DNA of 64,000 nucleotides from Rhyzopertha dominica. Its lineage: Eukaryota > Arthropoda > Insecta > Coleoptera > Bostrichidae. The DNA lies in contig QCXZ01000137.1 of NCBI GenBank assembly GCA_025024175.1, positions 74,586,680 to 74,650,679 of the forward strand, given 5' to 3'. Shown here in pieces: positions 1 through 10,560 of the stretch. Under the pieces are notes generated by a model, which saw nothing but the letters and a program-made list of their open reading frames with translations, was not told where the DNA came from and made no database searches. The translations under genes were made by a program, and so were the position numbers. The stretch's first letter is position 1. Each line of letters begins with the position of its first letter.

Positions 1-1108
1 AATTTTTCAACTGCGAACAAATTTACATTGTTTCAATAATTTTGAGATTCCAGATAATTGCAATACATTCCATCTCCCAAAGTACTAAGTATATGGAAAG
101 ACTAATAAGTAGTAGGTACTCATTATTCCAACCTCTTGAAAATAAACTTTAACCGATCCCGATCCCAGATTTGGTGAAACAATGCAAATGCGAGAAACCA
201 ATGATATGACAGGACCCACATTAGAAGTATATCATTTTGTTTGAGCATTGCTCATCTAAGCTTAGAATTCTAATGAAATGGAAAACAGGCAAGAATTTGC
301 AAATGTTAATATGATTTCAAGTTTTTAATAAAAACGGAGCGGGCATACAAATGATACTGCAGTAAACACCGACATTCTAAAGTGATGGAAAACAATTTCA
401 GATATGTATCGAATGAGTTCTTCTTTTTCAGCCAAAGTAGTTATGCTATATGGAGGACAACTGCCAGAGGAATGCGCTTTAAAGCTTAAAGCAACATATT
501 TGGCAATAATGGCTTGACTTCACTACTAAAACCTGAAGAGTATCCTTCAGTGTTGACACCAGTTCAGTGTCATTAAATTATAATTATAATTTTGTTCATA
601 AATTAAGTTCAAATAAGAATAACTACTTTATCAATCCTACAAATTTAAATGCTCTGTGTCACTCAGTAAATAATCGCCTTTGGCGCCTTTCCTCAAACAA
701 AGAAAAAATAACGATAGGCGTCTTTTGATTTTTTTTTCATTTTTTTGCCTTCAGATGACACGATAAATCCGCAACTCCAGGCAAAAAAATCACAGAACAA
801 CCGCACTTTATCAAAGAAGTTTTTATTATCAATCAGGGTTTTGCNAGAGTGTGCAAGAGAATGCAAACCATAAACCGACGTTATTTTATCCCGCGGGATT
901 TCTGTCGGCAGTTATATGGCAACAAAGATAGAACCTTCGGCATCTAATGATAACTTGTCAGAGATTTAAGAAAAAAACACATTTTATATAATAATATCTA
1001 TTCAGTTTGGATTTAATGTATTCTGTGTAACAAATTAGTGTGGGGTAGGAAGAACTCATCACATAATTTTATTATTTTATTAATGTTCCTCAGTGTAGTT
1101 TATATTTA
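1..1108. other. No gene recognised
   Basis: AT-rich sequence with no ORF resembling a known family and no transposon end that I could pair. It contains poly-T runs near 720-745 and one ambiguous base near 845. Confidence 0.5.
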
Positions 1109-1265
1109 GTAAAGACTTATATACCAAAGCAGAGGTATGATGTAAGTAAAAAATTCGATAGCAGTACCATCTACAAGCAACAAAAGTGAGATTATGACAA
1201 AGCTACTTAACTGCCTCAAAAGGAAATACTTCCAAAAATTAGTAAGCTGTATTTCGATATGCACT
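1109..1265 (+). repeat. Dispersed repeat family R1, copy A (partial)
   Basis: This stretch shares blocks with 35405-35895: a short palindromic motif around GGTATGATGTAAGTAA, a 'gcagtaccatct' block, and a 'gacaaagctacttaactgcc' block, in the same order. It lacks the hairpin arms seen in the other copies. No coding capacity is visible. The family looks like a non-autonomous dispersed repeat; its class is unknown. Confidence 0.5.
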
Positions 1266-2708
1266 GACATGCAATGCACGCATTACCTACTTTGCCAGGT
1301 ATTTAATAAAACAACCTAATACATTGCGTTGAAATTTTATTATTGAGATATAAATGAAAATGCAGCAACCAGCACAGAAAAAAGTAGGATAAGACGTACG
1401 TTACCTCTCAGAATTGCACTGATCTATTTGGAATATCATTAAAAATGTGGCTAATAAAGAGTCGGACCTTTCTAGGTTGCATTCCAAATATTAACACCGT
1501 TAATAAAGAAAAACGGAAAAAAGCCGAACTTTAACACAATCCGCGCCTTAAACGAAACGTTTTTAAATACTAGATGTTCAGTCAAGACATCAAGGCAATA
1601 TTATTTGTATTTATTATATCTATTATCAAATTTGCAGGATTACAACCAAAAGCAGATTGTAGAACCGGACGACTTTTGTTTCATAGATATTTTTGAGGAA
1701 GACCAACGACAATACGAATGGACCCTACACTGGATAGTTGCTACTTTACGTTGTCTTCTGGTATTGTATAATGATGATTTATCAAATATATCCACTTCCT
1801 TTTCATCCGTTTAAATCGCGACTGCACTAGCAAACCGAAACTTGACGTGAGCATTTTTGTCATACGCAGAAATGCACATGGCTTATGCAAAACAAAAGGA
1901 ATTCCTCCACTTCCGCGTGTTTATCTTATCGCACCTGTAACCCTCACCTAGCGGCGTACTCGCATACCGCAGGGCAACATTTTACACGTTGCGCTCACAT
2001 TCTTCTTATTCAGCGAACATTCGCTTTCCACGGTCCTGCGTCCACCGCGAAGTTATTCCTGCCACATATTTCACCCCGCATGTGTTCTGCTTTAATTTTA
2101 TGCGTTCATTAGTATGTATTCATGTTTTACAAATCCTAAATGAGGACGCGCGAAAAAATGTTCATACCTGACTGGACGGAATAAAGCACGAGGAAATAAA
2201 GCACCGGCATGTCGGTAATCAAATTAATGTGGAATTATATTATGCAGGGCGAATATTATACAACACCGGAGGGTTAGCTGTGTATCGTCATAGCATTTTA
2301 ATTAATGGCGGTAATAAACTTGATTATAACTTTTCGGCGGTTGACGCTGGGAAAGTATCTGATACATGTCAACATAAAGGGAAGTCGTAAAATGTTAGTT
2401 TACGACGCATACTTCTGCATATTTCACGTGGAGAGAAAGTTCCACTTAATACCGTGTCTACATAATATGTCATAAAAGGAATAATAAAAGAACTGTATGC
2501 ATACAAAATAGTATTAGGTATTCAAAGGGGCTGCAAGGAAACGTTAGCATGAGAATAAAGGAAGTTATGTATAACTTTTATACAAAAAAAATGAAACGAA
2601 GAATACTGATCGAGTTACTGGCAACGGTTCATTGTAATTGTCAGACAAGTGAAGCATGACGTATCATAAATTTTTCATTAATAGACCCGTAAAGAGCTCA
2701 TTTATATA
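1266..2708. other. No gene recognised
   Basis: Only short overlapping ORFs (for example 1885-2171) that resemble nothing I know. The 1880-2080 part is somewhat richer in GC than its surroundings. No paired inverted repeats were found. Confidence 0.5.
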
Positions 2709-2710
2709 TA

Positions 2711-3525
2711 CAGGGTCCTCCTCCTAAAACTCCCCAGGCTCATATTTTCTTTATTTTTTTAGGCACAACCTTATGTGATATGTCAAATTGAGGTCTTTTT
2801 AAACGCTTTAAACATGGCATAGTGGGTATCGAAAAATATATTATTTGCAAAGTTGAATGACGCCTAAAAGTAAAAATAACAATAAAAACGATTGCACATA
2901 ATAACAAATGCTTATGAGTACTTAATTACTAATTAAAAAATTGAACATTATCCACAAATATTTTTTGGACACCATTCTTAAAGTTTAAAAAATCTTCAAT
3001 CGGGCATACCACCTAAACAAATAAATAAAGTAGGATAAAGTCATTACTACAGTTTAATGAAAACGAAAGGGATTTAGCTTAAATATACCGCATAGTCAAT
3101 TATAAAAATAAACAAACCCACGTTTTCAACATTTGAACATAAAAAAAAAACGCTCGAATGAGTTGGTTTTAAATTCAACTGCGACACGCCTACACGCCAC
3201 TCAACTCTTTAAGAGGGGCAGTAGCTAATTATCTTTTTAATGGGAATATGGTTTAAATATGATTCTATTAAAATCTCTTTGCAACAATTACTTTATAACA
3301 GGCAATGCCTAAAATGGTTACCGCCAAGTTCTATTCCGAAGTAGGTATATCTAGAACAAATTTTTGGTGGTCGTCTATAATACGTTGCTTTATATCTTGT
3401 AAAGGTTTGAGTGGGTGGCTAAAATTTCATACTTTAAATGATTCAACAAGAAGAAGTATAATGGAATCAGGACCATGGTTCTCGCGGGGCATTCAATGAG
3501 GCCTCTCTTTCCAATTCATTGATCA
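2711..3525 (-). mobile_element. Decayed DD41D-type mariner relative, one end visible
   Basis: A terminus beginning CAGGGTCCTCCTCC follows a TA dinucleotide at 2709-2710. The CAGGGT start is shared with the other DD41D-type and miniature elements here (27773 and 55335). The transposase remnant at 3390-3525 reads toward this end, so 2711 would be the 3' end of the element. I could not find the matching opposite terminus, so the right boundary marks only the end of recognisable coding sequence. Confidence 0.5.
3390..3525 (-). pseudogene. Fragment of DD41D-type mariner transposase
   Basis: Reading leftward on the minus strand from about 3515, the translation contains IGKRGLIECPAR followed by IPLYFFLLNHLKYEI. 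Transposases of this group (the DUF4817/'WFQQDGAP' group) normally read WIGRRGPIEWPARSPDL then TPLDFFLWGHLK. The third catalytic Asp is Tyr here, and stops follow shortly after. The first two catalytic motifs were not found upstream. It is a dead fragment of a cut-and-paste transposase. Length and motif order make a chance match unlikely, but it is short. Confidence 0.6.
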
Positions 3526-4228
3526 GGAAAAAAACAACTTCTAATGCCTTAGTTATTACATCAGTTCTGCGGTTTCGTCTTTTGTTTCTACAAACTTCGT
3601 GTGAAGAAATTTGTAAAAAATAAATTTTAAAACATCCCCTTGATAAGAAATAATCTGAACCCGTCTTTCAGTAGAGTGTACCCAGTTTGGATGAGATATG
3701 TTTTAACTGTTGTAAAATCTATACATACTGACAAGTACCTTCTGTGTGGAAGAACGTATCGTGCTTTCCATTTTTTGCAAACTATTTCGCCTAATAACGG
3801 AATTCCATTCCTGGGATAATATTATCTCAGTAATAAAATTAATCTGTCCCAGCGTATTTAGATAAATTGAGTCAAAGTGTCAAAAACTCGCTTTACTTGT
3901 TTTTAGTAGATTACTGAAATTTATCAGTAACAGCATTCCATTTGAAACAAATGAAGAATGCGAAGTAAATCGTAACATAAAACATCTTTTTTCTCAATCT
4001 CTTGTTTTATTATTCACTAAGCTTGCACTCTATGCAGATGAATTACGCATTAGTCAGACCAACCTACGCCCCTGTTTTACATCAAGGTAGGATCTGTACA
4101 CGAAATTTGCGCCCCACGCTTCCAGAGCTCATCGCACAGTAATGCTAGTTTAAAGGCCATCATGTTAATTAATCATAACCCATCTTATGAGTGCAGACAC
4201 TTTCGTTTCAGTCACATCCAAAATTTGT
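3526..4228. other. No gene recognised
   Basis: Low-complexity AT-rich sequence between two transposon remnants. Nothing codes here. The missing left part of the 3.4 kb transposase could lie in this stretch in decayed form. Confidence 0.4.
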
Positions 4229-4236
4229 GTAGGTAT
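4229..4236 (+). repeat. Left 8-bp target duplication GTAGGTAT
   Basis: The octamer GTAGGTAT lies directly outside the left terminus TAGTGCTG. An identical octamer lies directly outside the right terminus at 7126-7133. Confidence 0.8.
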
Positions 4237-4852
4237 TAGTGCTGTCCGAATTTCGAATCCTTCTATTCGAATATTGAGCAAACCGAATATATTTATTTAT
4301 TCGATGCTAATAAACAGGCATCTGTATTCGTTGTATTCAAAAGTGAATAAACGAATATTCCTATTCGTTTTGCTTGAAAACGAATAAACAGATATTCGAA
4401 NGAAAGTAGCTGCTCTGCAAAATATCTGTGCCAACTTCAAATTTGTATAGTAATGCAACTCTCTTACCGTTATTACAACCCTGCAATAAAATTTATCTTT
4501 CATCTCGAACAGCAGGCTGCCCCTCACAAGTTACGGCAAATAACAGGATTACCATAAATTTAGGTCCGATTTTCGGAAGATGGTTAAGCAGGGTCGGTTT
4601 ATTTAAAGTTCGCTACCGGTCAAACCAAAACTACCATTCAGTCTTAGTATTTCTGTGCGCGAGACAAGAGAAGCGAAAAATATTCCGTCCTTGGGAAAAA
4701 GCTGCTTTAAGTACCACTCAGAATGAAGTTGCTGACGCTGACATGGAAGTGCAAGTTGAAGAAAACAAGAGGAATCGTCGATATCTCATCCAAGATGACA
4801 AATCATAAAAAATGTATACAATTCATTGATAAAAAAAGAGTGCAGTGCTCCG

Positions 4853-5932
4853 TTAAAAGTGACATGTGAAATGGGTGGTGTCCCCTACTCGACTCTGAGA
4901 GATATTATTGAAAATAAAGGCAAGTCAAAAAAATAACGCAATTCGGAGAAATTTCTAAATATATCAAAAGACCTTGGGATAGAAATTTACCAAATGTATA
5001 AGGAAAATAAACTTCCAACTACGGCAAGTCTGAAATTATTAGGATATGGCATAAGTCATTGCAAAGAGTGGTTCAGAAAATACCTGAGGAGCATCGGCTT
5101 TAATTATAGTACATTAAACCAACGTTTGTCCATAATGGAATCAACCCGACTAAAAAGAATGAGATGGGATTATATAAACGAAATCAGAAGGTACCGCCAA
5201 GAAAATCGTAATATCGTATATTTGGATGAAACGTGGTTCGACACCCACGACTTGATAAAAAAGGTCTGACAGATGGGACAAATAACTGCGTTCTGCAAGC
5301 ACCACCTTCGAGAGGAAAAAGAATTATAATTCTTCATGCGGGAGGAACTGATGGATAGGTGGAAAATGGCTTATTACTGTCAGCGAAACAGATCCAAAAT
5401 TGTTCTGCTGACTACCATTGCGACATGGACTCTGCACTTTTTGAAACTTGGTTTCAGCAGCAGTTACTGCCAGGGCTACCACCAGCATCTATTATAGTCA
5501 TGGATAACGCGAGTTATCATTCAAAATTAATGAACAAGGCGCCAACATCAGCTACAAAAGAATAGAAATAATTGATTACATGAAAAAGAATAAAATTGTA
5601 ATTCCGGATGGAAAAGCTACCAAAAAAGATCTGTTGACAATAATAAAATATCTCAACATACCTAAACAATATCGAGTTGATGAACTAGCGAAAGGACATG
5701 GACATATAGTTATGCGTTTGCCACCGTATTATTGCGTCCTAAACCCAAGTGAATTAGTGTGGAGTACGCTTAAAAAAGGAATACGAAGAAACAATACATG
5801 TCCGCGTTTAAGTTCGGGAGTTGTAGTACTCAGTCTAGGTAGAGAGGTAAGTAGTATAACGAAAGAACTGTGGAAAAGCTGTATTAAGCATGTTATTGAA
5901 ATTGAAAATAGCTATGTATCCCCAAATTTTTA
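4853..5932 (+). pseudogene. DDE transposase, DD82E (Sailor-like) spacing, broken
   Basis: The product would be a cut-and-paste transposase. An N-terminal helix-turn-helix-like segment (GGVPYSTLRDIIENK, near 4870-4915) is followed by an in-frame TAA, then by sequence reading in the same frame to the first catalytic motif YLDETWF (near 5218-5238). After another in-frame stop (near 5356) comes SIIVMDNASYHS-type sequence with the second Asp at 5503-5505. A -1 frameshift near 5560 leads to LPPYYCVLNPSELVW, with the catalytic Glu at 5751-5753. I count 82 residues between the second Asp and the Glu, the spacing I recall for the DD82E 'Sailor' group. All three acidic residues survive, but two stops and a frameshift make it non-functional. 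The true start is uncertain. Confidence 0.75.
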
Positions 5933-6377
5933 AAATGTTAATGATTATGCTAGCAGTGATTCAGAATTTGACAGTAGTGATGATGATAATAATTAATATA
6001 TTTAAGTTATGTCGGTGTAAACTTGTTAGACTTTTTTGTAAAAATATAATAGATGTATGGAATTATTTTTTGTAATTAGAGCTTTAGATAAAAATATTTA
6101 TATTCTTATTATTTTCTTTTAAAATACTTGTCTTATATTTCCATATTTAGTTATGTTAACCGTTAACCGCATGTTTCCAATAGTTAAAAGATATGTAAAA
6201 ATATTAAAATGTATTGTTTATAATTTTCCAACTGTGCCTGTAAATGAATGGTAAATAGTATTGCAGGGTTGTAAAAACGGTAGCAAAATTGCACTACTAT
6301 AACTGCATATATCTATTTGTTTCTTCGCTATCAAAACTATTCCAAGATTGATATTATTCCAATACACATGCTAGGTT

Positions 6378-6565
6378 CGAAAACGAGCGACATTTAAAAT
6401 CGAATAAATTTATTTAATGCATTCCGAATACCCGAAAAAAAAAACGAATACAAGCATTTGGTTTTCACTCGTTTATACGATTCCGCATAAAACTAATAGC
6501 AATATTCGTTTCCGAATTAAACGAATTCTGAATAAACAAATAAGAATGTTCATTTATTTGTATAG
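6378..6565. repeat. CGAATA-rich subterminal inverted region
   Basis: This stretch is an imperfect reverse complement of 4245-4400, both built of degenerate words such as CGAATA and TATTCG. It lies 3' of the transposase. Such subterminal word clusters often bind transposase; that role is inferred here. Confidence 0.5.
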
Positions 6566-6958
6566 AATATTACCTGGGGCAATTTAATTTTCGACGATTG
6601 TTTTCTTTATCTGTCAAAATTAAATTTTGGCAAATCACATTCTTAGTTACGATTGAAAATAAACAATCAGACGCTGATATTAGCGACTATTGCAGATCGA
6701 TTATCAGAATCGACCATTTCAATAGGAAATTATCTCAAATAAAGTACACTAGTATGTCTTTTTTGTTATGTCAAATAAATTAAAATGTCAGAGACAACTT
6801 TTTGTCTTTTGGATCTTTATCCAGTCGTCTCTGAGGACAAGATCGACAATCTATTCTAAAATCTTATTCAGTACAACTCGATCTTCATAAATTAGCGATT
6901 ATCAACATTGCCTCATTTTTTCTTGAGTGCAGTGCTCCAAAATTTGACTCGATCGAAT

Positions 6959-6992
6959 TTGCATTAATAATTTGGTCAAATTATTAATGCAA
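6959..6992. repeat. Perfect 15-bp hairpin
   Basis: The arms 6959-6973 and 6978-6992 are exact reverse complements separated by GGTC. The hairpin lies in the roughly 510-bp stretch that interrupts the right inverted region of the 4.2-7.1 kb element. Confidence 0.8.
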
Positions 6993-7125
6993 GTTTGGTC
7001 CCGTCAAATTGACAGTCGCGCACTCTCGAAAAATTGATGACAACGTGAATAGTCGACAATTTATCAAGATATTCCCTCTACCGTATTCGAATAACGAATA
7101 CGTTCGATACGAATAGCCAGCACTA

Positions 7126-7133
7126 GTAGGTAT
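7126..7133 (+). repeat. Right 8-bp target duplication GTAGGTAT
   Basis: Identical to 4229-4236 and directly outside the right terminus. Confidence 0.8.
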
Positions 7134-10100
7134 CGGTGNAACGTGCTAGATTTAAGTAAACAATTAGTGCAAACACAATTAATTCAGNGGATATCTTGAA
7201 AGCGGGATCCAGTAAATAAAAAGGATAGCTATTAAGAAGTAATAATATATTACGTATTGTAGCATATGATTGATCGGAACAGCTTACTGCAGAGTTATGG
7301 TACAAATGGATACATACTTACGAGTATTAATCCAAAAGTTCACATAGCCCGAACCCATGCAGCCAGCTTTTAGATGCTGAAGAATATATGTGAAAGGAAA
7401 TTTCTGCGCAAATTTCAAGCATAATGGAACTTGCTGCTTAGGGAAACCGACGGGCAAGGCAGCATAATAGAACAATCTTTTATTTGCAACCGACTGCGCT
7501 GGGTCAGATGACACTATACATTTATTTTGAAGTTTATCTTTTGTCTGCAGGTCAGTTTCTAGACCAATGATAAATTAAAGGCAACCATAAACTGTCTGCA
7601 AAGAAAGAATTTAATACCATATCATTGTGCCCTTGAATCACCTGTTTTTTAATTCATAATGATGAAAATAATGATTTAGTAAATTAAAAGGTTACAAACG
7701 AACAGTAAATACCTCTTAAGAATAATTCAATTATAACGGGTGTTATAATCTGGGATACTGCGGAAGAAAATTTTTCCACAGAAACGCCTGATCCAAAATA
7801 TGCCGAGTAATGTTTGTCCATTAACCTAATGTTATCTTGTTTTCACCAAAGGACTTCTACATTCAGTTAATGTTTATCAACACATTATCTCAAACACAGT
7901 AAACAAATCTACCTTATCTTTCCAGCTTTTGTCAACTACACTTCACACACAAGATGTTAGCGAAAATTAAGTTTTTATCACCCCTAATGAAGCATTTCAT
8001 ATGATGACTTAGACGTTATCTTTACTAAAAATTAACTTACTTTTGGCGTGAACAAAAATTGATCGAAGGGAAATTTTTGTTCCCTACAACCATCTAAGGT
8101 TTGCAGCCATCTGTTTAAAACACCAAGTACATTTGCTCCCTAAGCCCACGCTTTCGACCATGAAACCAGAAAACGATGAAATTTCGAAAACCTGGTCAGA
8201 GCTAACCTACTCCTTATTTTAGTATTAGTTTCCACAAAACCTTCCAATGGAATGCTATACCAACAAGTGACAATGTAGTTCGGGATCCTTCTATAGTAAA
8301 CCCCTCTTTTCTTCGCAAGTTTTCATTTGCTACTTTTCGTAGAAATAAGAAAAAAGGTGTGGTGCACCTTAAGGAGCACAAACGAGTAAGAAAGGTGTCA
8401 GAAAAGAACAAGGAATCAAGATTTCGTGAATCATTTCAAAGTCTAATAAATATAAAATATTCCACCCCAAAGCGTTTCCCTAAATCCGTCACGTTAGATA
8501 TAACAAAACATGTATCTAAACGTACTGCAGGCGAGCTATGACGTAAGGGGAACAAAGAGCGGGAATTTATCTCCAGGCATAATACACAGGACGCGACGGT
8601 TTCGCCCCGTTATTGGCACATGGTGTGGACGTGATTGGCATCAGGCGTGGAACACAATAAGTGCTGTTTCAACGCCAGCTAAATAAAATATTCGTAGGAA
8701 ACAGGGCATTCTCGACAAAACAGCAGAGCATGCAACTGAATTCAATAACGCAAGTCGGTTGGGATATTTATGGCAGAAACATGAACTGCTCGAGATGCGC
8801 CGCGGTTGCATCTGCAACCAACAGATGGAATGCTTCACAGAGCAAGCCAAATTTACTTACAGTGTGAGAAGAGGTTGCTTAAAATTTACATGCAAGGGGT
8901 TAAATAATGTAAACTAGCGTCTAAGATTTAGAGTGAATTAACACTGCTGCCATAATATTTTGACCTAATTGGGTTAAACAAAGGTATTAATAATAGAGAA
9001 CTTCTTAATGTTTCCTAACTTCTTTTGCCTTTCATTTTTTGTGCCTAAAGATTTGCATCGCTATAGTATAGAATTTAAGATCACTTTGCGGTGTCTTTGT
9101 ATACTTTATAATAATATCAAAACTGTAATCGGTTAGTATAAATTTTCGCATCAATAGTATATCCTGCTTTGGCAGTTGATATTTCCCAAGTCAAATAAAG
9201 ACACTTTAAACACTGCGTTTAACAACGTTTGGAAGAAGTAATCGCATTTCATCTCAAATACAATCTTGTAGTTCTTTCAGTATGTGCTTTGATGTTCCAT
9301 GTTATTAAACAACTGACAAACTTCCTGATGACTGGAGTCTATCCCAATAACTCACCAGCATTAAAATTTGGATTCGTGCAGTTTACGTTATACGTATCAC
9401 TTAGTTAAACATGCAGAAATAGCTTTTGAATTGTATCTATAAAATATTTTGTCTGGTTTAGACTGGACTAGGCACTCGTTGAACATCAACAATTCCAGAA
9501 AGCAGAACAGACGCTATGGGTATCAATATAGACAAAAAGTTACCATCTATAGGTTCCAGCGTTTGTAAATTCTTCTTTATGTTTCAGTGGAATCTACAAA
9601 TGACAACTTTTTGTCTATGATAGTAGTCGAAATCTTTGTTAATTAAAAATATTAAAAAAACTCTTACTGAAGTCGAAAGGAACATAATGTACCAGGTTTA
9701 ACCTACATTGCTCCCTCGAATAATTTTAAGGTTCCATTGCAAAAAACTATTGGCGACATCAAAATATAGCTCTTTTTAAACCTAAACCTGTTTCAGCATA
9801 TTCTCGAATATTGCAAATAACCCGTATTTGAAAAATCCAGTACAATTTTTATGGAGGAAGAGGAGAAATTGAATATCATAAAAAGTAGAAACTCAACAAA
9901 AAGAGCCGGTGAAGATGTTAAATTTTGTTTATTAAGACAATGTACGAAGGAATTAAAAAAATGATATTAAAATGCAAACTCTCCGACAGTTTTCCATCAA
10001 CTGCATCTTAATTCGAAGATGCGAACAGTGCTGAAGTTTGTAGAGTGACCTCCGAATCTTCTAGCAGTGCGTTTTATTCAATATAATTAATTACGCTGCT

Positions 10101-10459
10101 CATTTCAGAACGTGGAATACTATTTCGATGATATAGTTTGTACAAAAGGAAGCATTGCTTGATGGAATTAACTGAGGGGTCCGGATGCATGGTATACCTC
10201 CTTTCTAGGTACAAAAATCGCCGCGGAACTTAGGTGTCCCTTATACTATCTTAATGAAGCCATTACCAATTGTCCCAGTCTGTATATATTATCCGTTGAT
10301 AAAAGTGACGACAGATGAACTACCGGTCACAGCAAACTATGTACTTTTAGGAAAATCTTCCAACGTCTAATGCANAATATTTTATTAAGGGCTCTGATAT
10401 TATTACTTCTTACGTAAAAAAAATAATTTTATTACAATTTTATTTTCGATTCTTTAGAT
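7134..10459. other. No gene recognised
   Basis: Short ORFs only. The stretch 8560-8860 is richer in GC and low in obvious repeats. No transposase or reverse transcriptase motifs were found on either strand. Confidence 0.45.
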
Positions 10460-10560
10460 CAGAGATCGGCAACCTTTTTACTAGTAAGAGCCGTTTCTTG
10501 ACTTAGCCATTGAATAACGGGTCGCAGTGACTGAAGAAAATAAAATGTCAGAAAAATCAT
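10460..10560 (+). repeat. Possible hAT-like terminus
   Basis: The stretch begins CAGAGATCGGCAACC and continues with sequence resembling the CAGNG...TCGGCAACC ends of hAT-type elements that I recall from animal genomes. No complementary end was found nearby, so it would be a solitary or truncated copy. Confidence 0.3.

Larger units (their letters stand above)
4237..7125 (+). mobile_element. 2.9 kb DNA transposon with DD82E-type transposase
   Basis: The ends are TAGTGCTG (4237-4244) and its exact complement CAGCACTA (7118-7125), flanked by identical octamers. Inside both ends are long, imperfect, inverted regions rich in CGAATA-type words: 4245-4400 on the left, and 6378-6565 plus 7079-7117 on the right. 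The right inverted region is interrupted by about 510 bp without those words (roughly 6566-7078), which may be a secondary insertion. The interior carries a broken DDE transposase on the plus strand. The 8-bp duplication and TAGTG start look like hAT, yet the enzyme is of the IS630/Tc1 superfamily, which normally duplicates TA. Both readings remain open. Confidence 0.75.
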
